The notes beneath the pieces are model-generated. The model had not been told where the DNA came from and ran no database searches. It saw only the letters and a program-made list of their open reading frames with translations. Both the position numbers and the translations under genes were made by a program. From Nocardioides sp. JS614 (GTDB lineage Bacteria; Actinomycetota; Actinomycetes; Propionibacteriales; Nocardioidaceae), in the NCBI RefSeq assembly GCF_000015265.1, contig NC_008699.1, positions 992,001 through 1,056,000 on the forward strand: a stretch of DNA of 64,000 bases, in the 5' to 3' direction. Positions 42,014 through 52,949 of the stretch are shown in pieces; position 1 is the stretch's first letter, and each line of letters starts with the position of its first letter.

Positions 42014-42212
42014 TCGTCGTTCATCTCGTCGACCATCCGTCGCCACGACCTTCGCGCGGATCGGGCGTCCTACGCCGTCCAGCGTGCTGCGGCGCCGACG
42101 CGCGGAGCAGGGGAGAAGGTCACGCCACGGCAGGGGACTTGGCCACGCCGGGTCGCCGGCCGTGGCCCGGTCAGGCGGCACTGACGCCCCGAGCGACCGC
42201 GTACGACGCCGA

Positions 42213-42914
42213 TCAGGATGCGTTGCCACCCCGGTCGGCGGCACGCGGCGCGGGGCGCCAGTACCACCCGGTCCGGTCCACACCCGTCGCTCCGGTCAGC
42301 GACGGGAGGAACCACCCCGACACCACGCCCAGCAGGCCACCGGCCACGACCCCTGTCACGGTCCCGAGGACCAGGACCGACCAGACCGGCCAGGTCGTGT
42401 CCGGCGCTGTGGCGCCGAGGAAGATCACGGTCATGGCCACCGGCCACGCCGCAGTGTTGGCCGCGACCCACCGCCACGGGTGCGGCACCGTCCCACGTAG
42501 TGCGATCGCCTGGGCCGCGCCGAGCGCCGGGCCCATCGCCAAGCCGAGTCCGGCGGCCCCGAGCAGGATCAGCGCGAGCGGTGGCTGGTCGGCTCCCGAG
42601 CCGCCGCTGCCGAGGGCCGCGGGCGCCGAGGCCCCCGCCCACCCCAGGCCGGCGACGAGGACGGTCGCGACGAGGTACCGCCGCCGGGTCAGCGTGGGAG
42701 CCAGCCGGACCAGCACGTGCGACTGGGCCCAGCCCAGTGCCGTGCCCTCGACCAGGCCGCCGGCCACCACGACCGCCAGCCCGGCGGCGGTGCCGAGGGG
42801 GTCGGCGAACCGGGCCGCACCGGCGGCCGCGGTCATGCCGACCCCTTCGGCGAGCGCGCACGCCGCCACCCAGGCGGCGTACGGCGTCGCCGCGCGGGTC
42901 CGGGAGGCGAGCAC
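42213..42914 (-). CDS. Polytopic membrane protein of unknown function
   Basis: 233 residues from GTG 42914, about six hydrophobic helices (for example WVAACALAEGVGMTAAAGA, GTAAGLAVVVAGGLVEGTALGWAQ, LVATVLVAGLGWAGA, ALILLGAAGLGLAMGPALGAAQ, AVAMTVIFLGAT-type, VWSVLVLGTVTGVVAGGLLG). Hydrophilic loops are short. No transporter signature recognised. A cysteine or metal site is not evident. The 199-base stretch between it and the next gene holds nothing I recognise. Confidence 0.7.
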   Translation of the reverse strand: MLASRTRAATPYAAWVAACALAEGVGMTAAAGAARFADPLGTAAGLAVVVAGGLVEGTALGWAQSHVLVRLAPTLTRRRYLVATVLVAGLGWAGASAPAALGSGGSGADQPPLALILLGAAGLGLAMGPALGAAQAIALRGTVPHPWRWVAANTAAWPVAMTVIFLGATAPDTTWPVWSVLVLGTVTGVVAGGLLGVVSGWFLPSLTGATGVDRTGWYWRPAPRAADRGGNAS

Positions 42915-42969
42915 GGCCTCATTCCATCCCGGAACCCGCGCGGCTGATCAGGGGCTTAGGTCACCACTC

Positions 42970-45663
<2,694 letters not shown>

Positions 45664-45699
45664 GGACCGAGGGTGGACCTGCCCTTCGATCGAAAGCGA

Positions 45700-45713
45700 G
45701 GGGCGAAGGTCCC
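45700..45713. promoter_or_regulatory. DosR-like operator upstream of ppdK, two mismatches
   Basis: GGGGCGAAGGTCCC, 36 bases before ppdK on the minus strand. A second box (45749) serves the divergent gene. Confidence 0.45.
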
Positions 45714-45748
45714 GGCGGGACCGATGGTGACCGGTGGCCCGGGGCGGT

Positions 45749-45762
45749 GGGCCCTTGGTCCC
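45749..45762. promoter_or_regulatory. DosR-like operator, one mismatch
   Basis: GGGCCCTTGGTCCC, 54 bases before the USP start at 45817. Together with the site at 45700 it makes a divergent pair 49 bases apart. Confidence 0.6.
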
Positions 45763-45816
45763 TACGGGCGGGAGGCCGAGGTGCCCGACCGTGGGAGGCG
45801 AGAGATCGGAGACCCG

Positions 45817-46731
45817 ATGCACACCACTCCTGCTCCTGTCGTCGTCGCGGTCGGTCGGAAGTGCTCACTCGTGGCGATCGACTTCGCCGCTGCCGAGGCG
45901 CTGCGACACCACCGCGGGCTGCACCTGGTGCACGGCATGGACGTGGCGGCACTCGGACCGGATGCGGACAGCGCCGAGCTGGCCCGGGTCGAGGAGGAGG
46001 CCGGTGCGGTCCTCGGCGCTGCCGTCCGCCACGCGATGGCCGTCGTCGGTGGGCTGGTGCCGGTGACCTCGACGCTCTCCGAGGCGCCGGCGGTGTCCGC
46101 GGTCTACGCATCCGCGCACGACGCCCCCCTCGTCGTGGTGGGGCGGTGCCCGGAGTCACGGCTGACCCACCCCTACGTGCGCTCGGTGACGGGCGCCGTC
46201 GCGGCCCGCGTGCACGTGCCGGTGGTGTCGGTGCCCGACGACTGGGAGGACGACGATGCGCCACCGCACGTCGTGGTCGGGGTCGACCACCCCGAGCAGA
46301 GCGTGCCCGTGCTCCACGAGGCCTTCCAGGCCGCGCGGGACCGCCACGCGCTGCTGACCGTCGTGACCAGCCGGTGGGACCCGGCGGCGTACGTGCTGGA
46401 CCCGGCGGCGTACGCCGCGGACCACGCCTGGCCGGAACGGCTGCGGGCCGGGGTCGAGGCGGTGCTGCCCGCGCTGCGGGCGGAGTACGACGAGGTGCCG
46501 GTGGAGATCCACGTCCGCAAGGCGCGGCCCGGCGAGGTGCTCATCGACGCGTCCCGGCACGCCTGCCTCCTGGTGCTCGGGCGCCACGACCCGGTGCTGC
46601 CGCGGGACTCCCATCTCGGCCCGATCGCACGCTCGGTGCTCGCGGAGGCGGCCTGCCCGGTCCTGCTGACCACGCCGCGCCGGCCGGCCCGGGTCCGGCG
46701 GGCGATCCATCTCGACCCACAACCGGCCTGA
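45817..46731 (+). CDS. Tandem universal stress protein, divergent GRH type
   Basis: 304 residues. Domain 1 (about 7-142) has APLVVVGRCPESRLTHPYVRSVTGAVAARVHVPVVSVP with the second glycine missing. Domain 2 (about 150-290) ends CLLVLGRHDPVLPRDSHLGPIARSVLAEAACPVLLTTP, again lacking the second glycine. Neither looks able to bind ATP in the usual way. The central WDPAAYVLDPAAYAADHAWPERL has a small internal repeat (DPAAY). Divergent from ppdK with two DosR-like boxes between; the 60-base hairpin element lies downstream. Confidence 0.88.
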   Translation: MHTTPAPVVVAVGRKCSLVAIDFAAAEALRHHRGLHLVHGMDVAALGPDADSAELARVEEEAGAVLGAAVRHAMAVVGGLVPVTSTLSEAPAVSAVYASAHDAPLVVVGRCPESRLTHPYVRSVTGAVAARVHVPVVSVPDDWEDDDAPPHVVVGVDHPEQSVPVLHEAFQAARDRHALLTVVTSRWDPAAYVLDPAAYAADHAWPERLRAGVEAVLPALRAEYDEVPVEIHVRKARPGEVLIDASRHACLLVLGRHDPVLPRDSHLGPIARSVLAEAACPVLLTTPRRPARVRRAIHLDPQPA

Positions 46732-46778
46732 CGTCTCCCGCGGGCGCCGTGCCGGATCCCCGCGCGCGTCGCCGGGTC

Positions 46779-46838
46779 GGCGGTGTGCCAGCAACCGTTC
46801 GGCGGGTGGGTTGGGTTGCCTGGGCACCGCTGGCCGGG
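46779..46838. repeat. 60-base hairpin element, copy 1
   Basis: 54 of 60 bases match the copy at 54755-54814. It folds as GCGGTG / CCA / GCAACC pairing with GGTTGC / TGG / CACCGC around a 17-base loop. It lies between two convergent USP genes, so it may act as terminator or as a structured RNA. Five of the six differences between copies are in the loop. Confidence 0.7.
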
Positions 46839-46868
46839 CGGGACCGAGCCGGATCGACCCGCCGGCGC

Positions 46869-47771
46869 TCAGCTCCCGAGCGGGACGATCGCGACCGTGC
46901 AGGCGGACCGCTCGACGACGACCGGCGCGACCGAGCCGTAGACGAGCTCGTTGAGGAACGGCTTGCGCCGGTGGCCGACGACGACCAGTGCCGCGTCGTG
47001 GGAGGCGCGGATCAGTCGCTCGTCGACCATGCCGCGGGTCAGCTGGAGCTGGACCTCGACGCTGGGGTGCGCCTCGGTGTGTGGGCGGACCGCGCGGTCG
47101 AGCACCAGCCACTCGTCGTCCAGGCCGGGCTCACCGGGGGCGACGTCGCGGGCGCCCTCGGCGATCTTCACCGCGTCCCAGAAGCAGTGGAAGACCCGCA
47201 GCGGCAGCTTGCGCGTCTCGGCGAGGTCGAAGGCCAGGTCGAGGACGGCGGCGTCGCCGGGTTCGCCGGCGACCCCGGCCAGCACCCGGGCGGGACCGTC
47301 CGCGTGCTCCGGGTCGGGACGCACTACGACCACCGGGCAGGTCGCGTGCTTGACGAGCGCGCTGCTGACCGAGCCGAGGAGCAGGTGCCGCACCGGACCC
47401 AGGCCGCGGGTGCCGACCACGAGGAGCCGCGCCTCCGCGGACGCCTCGAGCAGCATCTGCCGTGCGTCGCCGAGCCGCACCAGGTGGTGGATCTCCACGT
47501 CGGGGTGCTCGGCACGGACCGGGGCGGCGGCCTGCTCCAACAGCACCCGGGCGTCGTCCTTGAGCAGCGCGGCCAGCCGATGGTGGTCGACGCCGGCCGC
47601 CTCCATCCAGCCGGTACCGGCCGGGGCCGGCGTCGGACCGACGTGCACCAGCACCAGTGGCCGGCCCTCGACGGCGGCCTGCTCGGCCGCCCAGCTGACG
47701 GCGTGGGTCGCGGAGGGGGAGCCGTCGACGCCGACGACGACGGAACCCGCGGGCGCGTGGGTGGTGGTCAT
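46869..47771 (-). CDS. Tandem universal stress protein, canonical ATP-binding type
   Basis: 300 residues. Domain 1 starts GSVVVGVDGSPSATHAVSWAA and has a complete loop, VVGTRGLGPVRHLLLGS (G-x2-G-x9-G-S). Domain 2 carries VVVGHRRKPFLNELVYGS with Arg for the second glycine. It closely resembles 5118-5990, including HCFWDA, RGM..ERLIRAS and the same length, and these two are the only canonical USPs of the eight. A two-mismatch DosR-like box is 57 bases upstream. Convergent with 45817-46731 across the hairpin element. Confidence 0.92.
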   Translation of the reverse strand: MTTTHAPAGSVVVGVDGSPSATHAVSWAAEQAAVEGRPLVLVHVGPTPAPAGTGWMEAAGVDHHRLAALLKDDARVLLEQAAAPVRAEHPDVEIHHLVRLGDARQMLLEASAEARLLVVGTRGLGPVRHLLLGSVSSALVKHATCPVVVVRPDPEHADGPARVLAGVAGEPGDAAVLDLAFDLAETRKLPLRVFHCFWDAVKIAEGARDVAPGEPGLDDEWLVLDRAVRPHTEAHPSVEVQLQLTRGMVDERLIRASHDAALVVVGHRRKPFLNELVYGSVAPVVVERSACTVAIVPLGS

Positions 47772-47828
47772 GCCTCCACCATCGCCCAGCCGTCAGGGAC
47801 CGGCCACGGCCGGAGGGCTCGGGGCCCG

Positions 47829-47842
47829 GGGACCAACGGCCC
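47829..47842. promoter_or_regulatory. DosR-like operator, two mismatches
   Basis: GGGACCAACGGCCC; left arm exact. 57 bases before the USP start at 47771 (minus strand). Confidence 0.45.
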
Positions 47843-47895
47843 GGTCGGCGCCGGTCGGGGCTCGTTCGCCCGGTCTCTGCCCGGTCTGTGCCCGG

Positions 47896-48924
47896 TCAGT
47901 GCCCGGGCGCCTCGGCCACCAAGACGTCGGCCAGCGGGCGCCGAGGCGTCCGCGGCAGCGGGCTGCGGGCGATCTCCTGCCAGCCGATCCGGACCAGCAG
48001 CTGTGGGTGCAGCAGCCCGCCGAGCAGCTCGTGGTGGAGCGCCGTCCGGGTCTCGTCGACCTCGATCACCTGGCTCAGGGGCACCACCGAGAGGCCGTCG
48101 TTCATCGCATGCAGCCACAGCTGCCCGAGCGCCTCGCCGGTGCGCAGCCACGCCTCGGCGTCGTCGGTGTCCGTGGCGATCATCAGCAGGCCGTCGGAGG
48201 TCTCGATCGCGCCGCGAACATCGCCCTCGGCCGGCTCCTCGACGAAGCGGGAGGAGCGGCTGGGCGGCTGCGCTCCGGGTCCCGGCAGCAGGTCGCTGGG
48301 GATGCCGTCGACCTCGCTGCGGTCCAGCCAGGAGCGCTGCTCGTCGGCCAGCCGCCGATCGGCCTTCACGAGCGTCGTCGCCCGGCTGACCAGTAGCTCG
48401 ACCCGGACCCGGTCGGGTGCCGCCGTCACGGGGACCACCCGGACCTGGTCCACGCCCACTGACGCGGCCAGCCTGGCCAGGCGCTCCGGAGGGACCGGCC
48501 AGGAGGTGAAGCGCCGCCGATCGGTACGCCGCTCCTGCAGTGCCTGGAGATCCTGGACAGCCTCGTAGAGCTGGCGGCCCGGGCGCAGGTGCAGCGTCGC
48601 GAGCAGGTCGGGGTCGCCGGGGTCGGGCAGCCGGGTGATCTCGGCCGACCAGCCGTGGGCCCGGGCGGCCACGGTGGCCTGGTGCAACGCCGCGCCGCAG
48701 CTGATCGTCAGGTTCCGGCCGTCCGGGTCGGCCACGGCGAGCTGGCGCGCCCGGTCGGCGTACAGATCCACGCGCGCAGCGGAGGCGCGCCACCGCCAGG
48801 GCTGGGTGTTGTGGATGCTGGGCGCGCGCAGGGCCGCCTCGGCGACCCGCAGGCCAGCCGTGGTGTCCGGGCGCGCCGCACTCCCGGCCCCTGACGTCAC
48901 GGCCGCCTCCTGGGTTCTGGACAT
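47896..48924 (-). CDS. Acg-like nitroreductase-family protein
   Basis: 342 residues. The N-terminal half shows VAEAALRAPSIHNTQPWRWRAS, RNLTISCGAALHQATVAARAHGW and QERRTDRRRFTSWPV; the C-terminal half EALGQLWLHAMNDGLSVVPLSQVIEV and PQLLVRIGWQEI. This is the double, circularly open nitroreductase-like fold of M. tuberculosis Acg (Rv2032) and Rv3131, which bind FMN but have a lid covering the active site and no shown nitroreductase activity; both belong to the DosR regulon. ATG 48924. A one-mismatch DosR-like box is 53 bases upstream. A strong pointer to a DosR-type regulon. Confidence 0.88.
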   Translation of the reverse strand: MSRTQEAAVTSGAGSAARPDTTAGLRVAEAALRAPSIHNTQPWRWRASAARVDLYADRARQLAVADPDGRNLTISCGAALHQATVAARAHGWSAEITRLPDPGDPDLLATLHLRPGRQLYEAVQDLQALQERRTDRRRFTSWPVPPERLARLAASVGVDQVRVVPVTAAPDRVRVELLVSRATTLVKADRRLADEQRSWLDRSEVDGIPSDLLPGPGAQPPSRSSRFVEEPAEGDVRGAIETSDGLLMIATDTDDAEAWLRTGEALGQLWLHAMNDGLSVVPLSQVIEVDETRTALHHELLGGLLHPQLLVRIGWQEIARSPLPRTPRRPLADVLVAEAPGH

Positions 48925-48977
48925 GGGTGCACCCCCCTCGAGTGCTCAACGATGGGCGCCACCGGGGCACGGGACCA

Positions 48978-48991
48978 GAGACCTAGGTCCC
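48978..48991. promoter_or_regulatory. DosR-like operator, one mismatch
   Basis: GAGACCTAGGTCCC with a perfect ten-base core GACCTAGGTC, 53 bases before the Acg-like gene. Extra GGGACC (48971) and GAGACC (48993) half-sites flank it. Confidence 0.6.
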
Positions 48992-49027
48992 GAGACCTGG
49001 TGAGCGGGAACGAAAGATGGAAGGAGC

Positions 49028-49618
49028 TCAGTCGACCCGGACCTCGATCACGCCGGGCACGGTGTGGGCCACCACCTGCGCGAGCGAGCGCTCGGGCGCG
49101 CCGCTGGGCCCGGAGACGCTGACGATGCCCTCGGTGACCTCCACGAGCCAGTCGGGGTGCCCCAGGGAGCGCAGCAGCTCGTCGATGTCCGCGGCGATCA
49201 CGTCGTCGGCGCGGGCCAGGACCTGGACCACGTCGCTGCGGCTGACGACCCCGACCAGGCGGCCCTCGTCGTCGACGACCGGCAGGCTCTTGACCGCCGT
49301 CGAGGTCATCACGTCCACGGCCCGCGCCAGGTCGTCGTTGCGACGTACCGACACCGGGTGCCGGGTGTAGACCTCCTCGACCGTGCGCGGCGGGAAGACG
49401 GGCTCGATCGTGACCGGGCGCTCCTGGGCGCGCGGGTCCGGGGCGACGACGTCGCGGATCAGGTCGGCCTCGCTGACCACGCCCTGCAGGCGGCCGGCGC
49501 CGTCGACGACCGGCAGGCAGGTGATCCCGAACTCGGCCAGGCGCGAGAGCGCCGCCTTGACCGTGGTCGAGGGACGCACCGTCATCGGCTCCGGTGTCAT
49601 CAGGTCCTGCACCAGCAT
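49028..49618 (-). CDS. CBS pair with C-terminal BON domain
   Basis: 196 residues from ATG 49618 (AAGGAGGGAG upstream). Two CBS motifs (about 1-60 and 75-130): VQDLMTPEPMTVRPSTTVKAALSRLAEFGITCLPVVDGAGRLQGVVSEADLIRDVV and HPVSVRRNDDLARAVDVMTSTAVKSLPVVDDEGRLVGVVSRSDVVQVL. The rest (about 137-196) is a BON-like fold, IAADIDELLRSLG ... VTEGIVSVSG ... VVAHTVPGVIEVRVD, usually linked to membranes or cation binding. Similar fusions are common in actinobacterial stress loci. The box at 49730 is 111 bases upstream; a 12-base tandem repeat sits in between. Confidence 0.85.
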   Translation of the reverse strand: MLVQDLMTPEPMTVRPSTTVKAALSRLAEFGITCLPVVDGAGRLQGVVSEADLIRDVVAPDPRAQERPVTIEPVFPPRTVEEVYTRHPVSVRRNDDLARAVDVMTSTAVKSLPVVDDEGRLVGVVSRSDVVQVLARADDVIAADIDELLRSLGHPDWLVEVTEGIVSVSGPSGAPERSLAQVVAHTVPGVIEVRVD

Positions 49619-49641
49619 CGTGCTCTCCCTCCTTGGATTCG

Positions 49642-49677
49642 GCCTCGGGTCCAGCCTTGGGTCCGGCCTTGGATCCG
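49642..49677. repeat. 12-base tandem repeat in the CBS-BON leader
   Basis: GCCTCGGGTCCA, GCCTTGGGTCCG, GCCTTGGATCCG, followed by a partial ACGGGTCCG. Each unit contains a GGGTCC or GGATCC near-half of the DosR-like box. Confidence 0.6.
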
Positions 49678-49729
49678 ACGGGTCCGTCGGTCCTGTCTCC
49701 AGCCTCCGGTGTGCGGGGCTGCGGACCCA

Positions 49730-49743
49730 GGGACAAAGGTCCC
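49730..49743. promoter_or_regulatory. DosR-like operator, one mismatch, between CBS-BON and regulator
   Basis: GGGACAAAGGTCCC, 58 bases before the response regulator (49802) and 111 before CBS-BON (49618). An adjoining CCCCCGG-A-CCGGGGG palindrome (49741-49755) overlaps its right arm. TAGGTT at 49789 is a likely -10 for a leaderless regulator transcript, placing the box about 65 bases upstream of transcription start. Confidence 0.6.
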
Positions 49744-49801
49744 CCGGACCGGGGGCCATCGACAGGCAACATCGAACGCCGCGCCACCTAGGTTGAAGAA
49801 C

Positions 49802-50458
49802 ATGGAGGACCACGGCACGAGCGGGAAGATCACCGTCTACCTGCTCGACGACCACGAGTTGGTGCGCCGGGGCATCCGGGAGCTGCTGGAGAGCGAGGGC
49901 GACATCGTCGTCATCGGCGAGTCCGGCCTGGCTGCCGAGGCCGCGCGGCGCATCCCCGCCCTCCGCCCCGACGTCGCCATCCTCGACGGTCGGCTGCCCG
50001 ATGGCTCCGGCATCGACGTGTGCCGCGACGTGCGCTCGGTCGACCCGGGCATCGCGGCGCTGATCCTCACGTCGTACGACGACGACGAGGCGCTGTTCTC
50101 CGCGATCATGGCCGGTGCCGCCGGCTACATCCTCAAGCAGGTCAAGGGCACCGACTTCGTCGAGACGGTCCGTCGGGTGGCCGCCGGCCAGTCGATGCTG
50201 GACCCGGCGGTGACCGCCCACGTCCTCGACCGGCTGCGCGCCGGGCCGCGGATGGACCCCTCGATCGAGCAGCTGACCGCCCAGGAGCAGCGCATCCTCG
50301 AGCTGATCGGCCAGGGCATGACGAACCGGCAGATCGCCGCCCACCTGTGCCTCGCCGAGAAGACCGTCAAGAACTACGTCTCCTCGATGCTCGCCAAGCT
50401 CGGCCTCGAGAGCCGCACCCAGGCGGCCATCTTCGCCACCAAGCACCTCGGGGTCTGA
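49802..50458 (+). CDS. DosR/DevR-like NarL-family response regulator (copy 2)
   Basis: 218 residues. Acidic pocket D16-D17, phosphoacceptor D62 (VAILDGRLPDG), switch K112 and recognition residues K187, K190 and N191 in LAEKTVKNYVSSMLAKLGLE. The recognition helix is the same as in copy 1 (2232-2882), so both probably read one operator, while receiver surfaces differ slightly and could respond to different kinases. Seven bases from TAGGTT to ATG suggest a leaderless message. Partner kinase is 51105-52838, separated by a convergent PPOX gene. The DosR-like box upstream suggests autoregulation. Confidence 0.92.
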   Translation: MEDHGTSGKITVYLLDDHELVRRGIRELLESEGDIVVIGESGLAAEAARRIPALRPDVAILDGRLPDGSGIDVCRDVRSVDPGIAALILTSYDDDEALFSAIMAGAAGYILKQVKGTDFVETVRRVAAGQSMLDPAVTAHVLDRLRAGPRMDPSIEQLTAQEQRILELIGQGMTNRQIAAHLCLAEKTVKNYVSSMLAKLGLESRTQAAIFATKHLGV

Positions 50459-50492
50459 CCCGGCGGGAGGGTCGCGGGTCGACGCCGGCGGG

Positions 50493-50915
50493 TCAGGTGC
50501 CGTGGGCGCCGTAGAGGCGCCGGCCACTGACCTCGTGGACGTCGACGCGGACGAACAGCGTGCGGGTCCCGCTCGGCCACACCTCCAGGCCGATCAGCAT
50601 GTCCGGGACGTCGTGGGCGTCGACGAGCTCGGCGGTGCCGACGACCACGACGCTCCACCCGGCCCGGGTGGTGGGGTCGATCTCGTCGACCTCGACCACG
50701 ACCCGCTGCCCGTGGCACTCGCGGGCGAGCGTGGAGTCGGGGGTGGTGCGGAACCACACGGCGCCGGCGACGACGGTGTAGTTGACCGGTACGACGGCCA
50801 CGCCCTCCGGGCCGATCCACGCGACGCGTGCGATGTGAACCGACTCCAGGAGGTTCCAGCAGTCGTAGGAGAGGAGGGTGGCCAACCGGCCCTCGGACTC
50901 GGGTCGTGTCGTCAT
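50493..50915 (-). CDS. PPOX-fold protein, stress-linked type
   Basis: 140 residues from ATG 50915 (GGAGGGATCGAG upstream). Pattern as in its relatives: LLSYDCWNLLESVHIARVAWIGPEGVAVVPVNYTVVAGAVWFRT, then VVEVDEIDPTTRAGWSVVVVGTAELV. The VPVNY segment and GWSV strand are shared by all four stress-linked PPOX proteins. Probably binds a flavin or heme. Lies between the regulator and kinase genes on the opposite strand; a perfect DosR-like box is 118 bases upstream, shared with the kinase. Confidence 0.85.
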   Translation of the reverse strand: MTTRPESEGRLATLLSYDCWNLLESVHIARVAWIGPEGVAVVPVNYTVVAGAVWFRTTPDSTLARECHGQRVVVEVDEIDPTTRAGWSVVVVGTAELVDAHDVPDMLIGLEVWPSGTRTLFVRVDVHEVSGRRLYGAHGT

Positions 50916-51033
50916 CTCGATCCCTCCATCGTGCTGGAGATGGTGCTGGGCGCCCGGCCCTGAGGGCCCGGTGCTCCCCCAAACCTGCCGTGTGTGGGCG
51001 GACACCTCCCAGGCCGTAGCGACCCCGTCTTGC

Positions 51034-51047
51034 GGGACCTTGGTCCC
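51034..51047. promoter_or_regulatory. Perfect DosR-like operator before the second kinase
   Basis: GGGACCTTGGTCCC, exact. 57 bases before ATG 51105. TAGCGT at 51067-51072 would be the -10, putting the box centre near -38, overlapping the -35 as expected of an activator that contacts RNA polymerase. Confidence 0.75.
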
Positions 51048-51104
51048 TGGGCGGGAAGGGAGTTGATAGCGTTTCGGGAGGCCCGAGCTGACAGGGAGGG
51101 TGGC

Positions 51105-52838
51105 ATGCAGCTGCCGCGGCACGCGGGGTCGCCGGACGACCCCGTCCACCTCGGCTCGGAGCTGGCCGGGACCGGGTTCGACGAGCTCCTGCGCGAGGTG
51201 CTGCTGCGGGTCCACGGGGTGCTCGACGACCGGGCCCGGTGGCGCCTGCTCCTCGACGCCGTGGTCACGATGGCGGCCGACCTCTCCCTCGACGACCTGC
51301 TCACCCGCATCGTGGAGATCGCCAGCGACCTGGCCGGTGCCCGCTACGCCGCGCTCGGAGTGCTCGGCGCCGGTGAGGACCGGCGGCTCCAGACGTTCGT
51401 CACCCACGGCGTGACCGGTGCGCAGCACCACGACATCGGCGATCTGCCGACCGGTCACGGTCTGCTCGGCCTGATCATCGACCAGCCCGAGCCGTTGCGC
51501 CTCCACGACATCGCCGAGCACCCTGCGTCGTACGGCTTCCCGCCGCACCATCCGCCGATGCGGTCCTTCCTCGGCGTCCCCGTGCGGATCCGCGACAAGG
51601 TGTTCGGGAACCTCTACCTCACCGAGAAGGTCGGCGACGGCGACTTCACCGAGCAGGACGAGGAGATCGTCGTGGCCCTGGCCGCGGCCGCCGGCGTGGC
51701 GATCGAGAACGCCCGGCTGCACGAGGAGTCGGCACGCCGGGAGCGGTGGCTCGCGGCGACCGCGGAGATCACGGCCCGGCTCGCCGGCCCGGGCGGGCAC
51801 GAGGACGCCCTGCAGATCGTCGCCGACCACGCGCGCGAGCTCGCCGTGGCCGACGTGGCCTGGATCGTGGCGGGGCCGGGGGTCGAGGCCCTGCGGGTGC
51901 GCGTCGTGTCCGGCGAGAAGGCCGACCCGGTGGTGATGGACAACGTCGACCTCGAGACCTCGCTGACCAGCAGCGTCGTGCGGACCGCGACCCCGGTCGC
52001 CGTCGAGGACATCGGTGCGGACCCCCAGGCCGTGAACGTGCCCAAGGCGCTCGGGTGGCCGCGGATCGGCCCCGCGATCATCGTGCCACTGCGCGGCACG
52101 ACCGCGGCCCAGGGCGTGCTCGCCCTCGGCTGGAAGCCGGAGAACCTGATGGCCTTCCACGCCGTCGACCCGACGCTGCCGGCCAGCTTCGCCGAGCAGG
52201 CTGCACTGGCTCTCGAGGTGACCCAGGCCCGCGAGGACCGACAGCGGCTGGTGCTCTTCGAGGACCGCGATCGCATCGGCCGCGACCTGCACGACCTGGT
52301 GATCCAGCGGCTGTTCGCGGTCGGGCTGAGCCTGCAGAGCAGCGCGCGCGCGGCCGGCTCGCCGGAGCTCACCGCGAAGCTGGACGCCGCCGTGGACGAC
52401 CTCGACACGACCATCCGCGACATCCGGCGCACGATCTTCGCGCTCGGCTCGGCAGAGAACGCCTCGGACATCCAGGCGGAGGTCACCCGGATGGTGGACC
52501 GCGCGGCAGGGACGCTGAAGTTCCGCCCCGCGCTGCGCTTCGAGGGCCCGGTGCGCACCCGGGTCGGCACCGAGGTGGCGCCCGACGTGCTCGCCGTGCT
52601 CACCGAGGCGCTCTCCAACGCCGCCCGGCACGCACGAGCCACCTCGGTCTCGGTCGAGCTGGCGGTCCTCGACGGGATCCGCCTGACCGTGACCGACAAC
52701 GGGCGCGGGATGCCCGAGGACGTGCCCCAGAGCGGCTTGTCGAACATGCGGCAGCGCGCCGAGCGGCGCGGCGGCCGCTGCACGATCACGTCACGGCCCG
52801 GTGAGGGCACGACCGTCGAGTGGTGGGTCCCCTCCTGA
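51105..52838 (+). CDS. DosS/DosT-like heme GAF sensor histidine kinase (copy 2)
   Basis: 577 residues, almost the length of M. tuberculosis DosS (578). GAF-A (about 60-205) keeps H149 in GFPPHHPPMRSFLG and Y171 in VFGNLYLTEK at the same numbers as the DosS heme ligand and distal tyrosine. GAF-B spans about 230-375; then HisKA_3 with catalytic H396 (RIGRDLHDLVIQRLF) and a HATPase domain (LTEALSNAARHARA; DNGRGMPED; SGLSNMRQRAERRGG). The residue matching DosS E87 is glycine, as in DosT, which in that protein favours a stable oxygen complex. GGGAGGG precedes ATG 51105. A perfect DosR-like box lies upstream, so the kinase is probably autoregulated. Confidence 0.92.
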   Translation: MQLPRHAGSPDDPVHLGSELAGTGFDELLREVLLRVHGVLDDRARWRLLLDAVVTMAADLSLDDLLTRIVEIASDLAGARYAALGVLGAGEDRRLQTFVTHGVTGAQHHDIGDLPTGHGLLGLIIDQPEPLRLHDIAEHPASYGFPPHHPPMRSFLGVPVRIRDKVFGNLYLTEKVGDGDFTEQDEEIVVALAAAAGVAIENARLHEESARRERWLAATAEITARLAGPGGHEDALQIVADHARELAVADVAWIVAGPGVEALRVRVVSGEKADPVVMDNVDLETSLTSSVVRTATPVAVEDIGADPQAVNVPKALGWPRIGPAIIVPLRGTTAAQGVLALGWKPENLMAFHAVDPTLPASFAEQAALALEVTQAREDRQRLVLFEDRDRIGRDLHDLVIQRLFAVGLSLQSSARAAGSPELTAKLDAAVDDLDTTIRDIRRTIFALGSAENASDIQAEVTRMVDRAAGTLKFRPALRFEGPVRTRVGTEVAPDVLAVLTEALSNAARHARATSVSVELAVLDGIRLTVTDNGRGMPEDVPQSGLSNMRQRAERRGGRCTITSRPGEGTTVEWWVPS

Positions 52839-52949
52839 CCGCGTCTCGCGTCGGCTTCGTCGCCGCGCGGGCCGCGGTGGTCGCTCGTGGGGTCGGTGCT
52901 CCGACGATGTGGTTGCGAGGCTGCCCTTCGGGCAGATGATGGCGACCTC

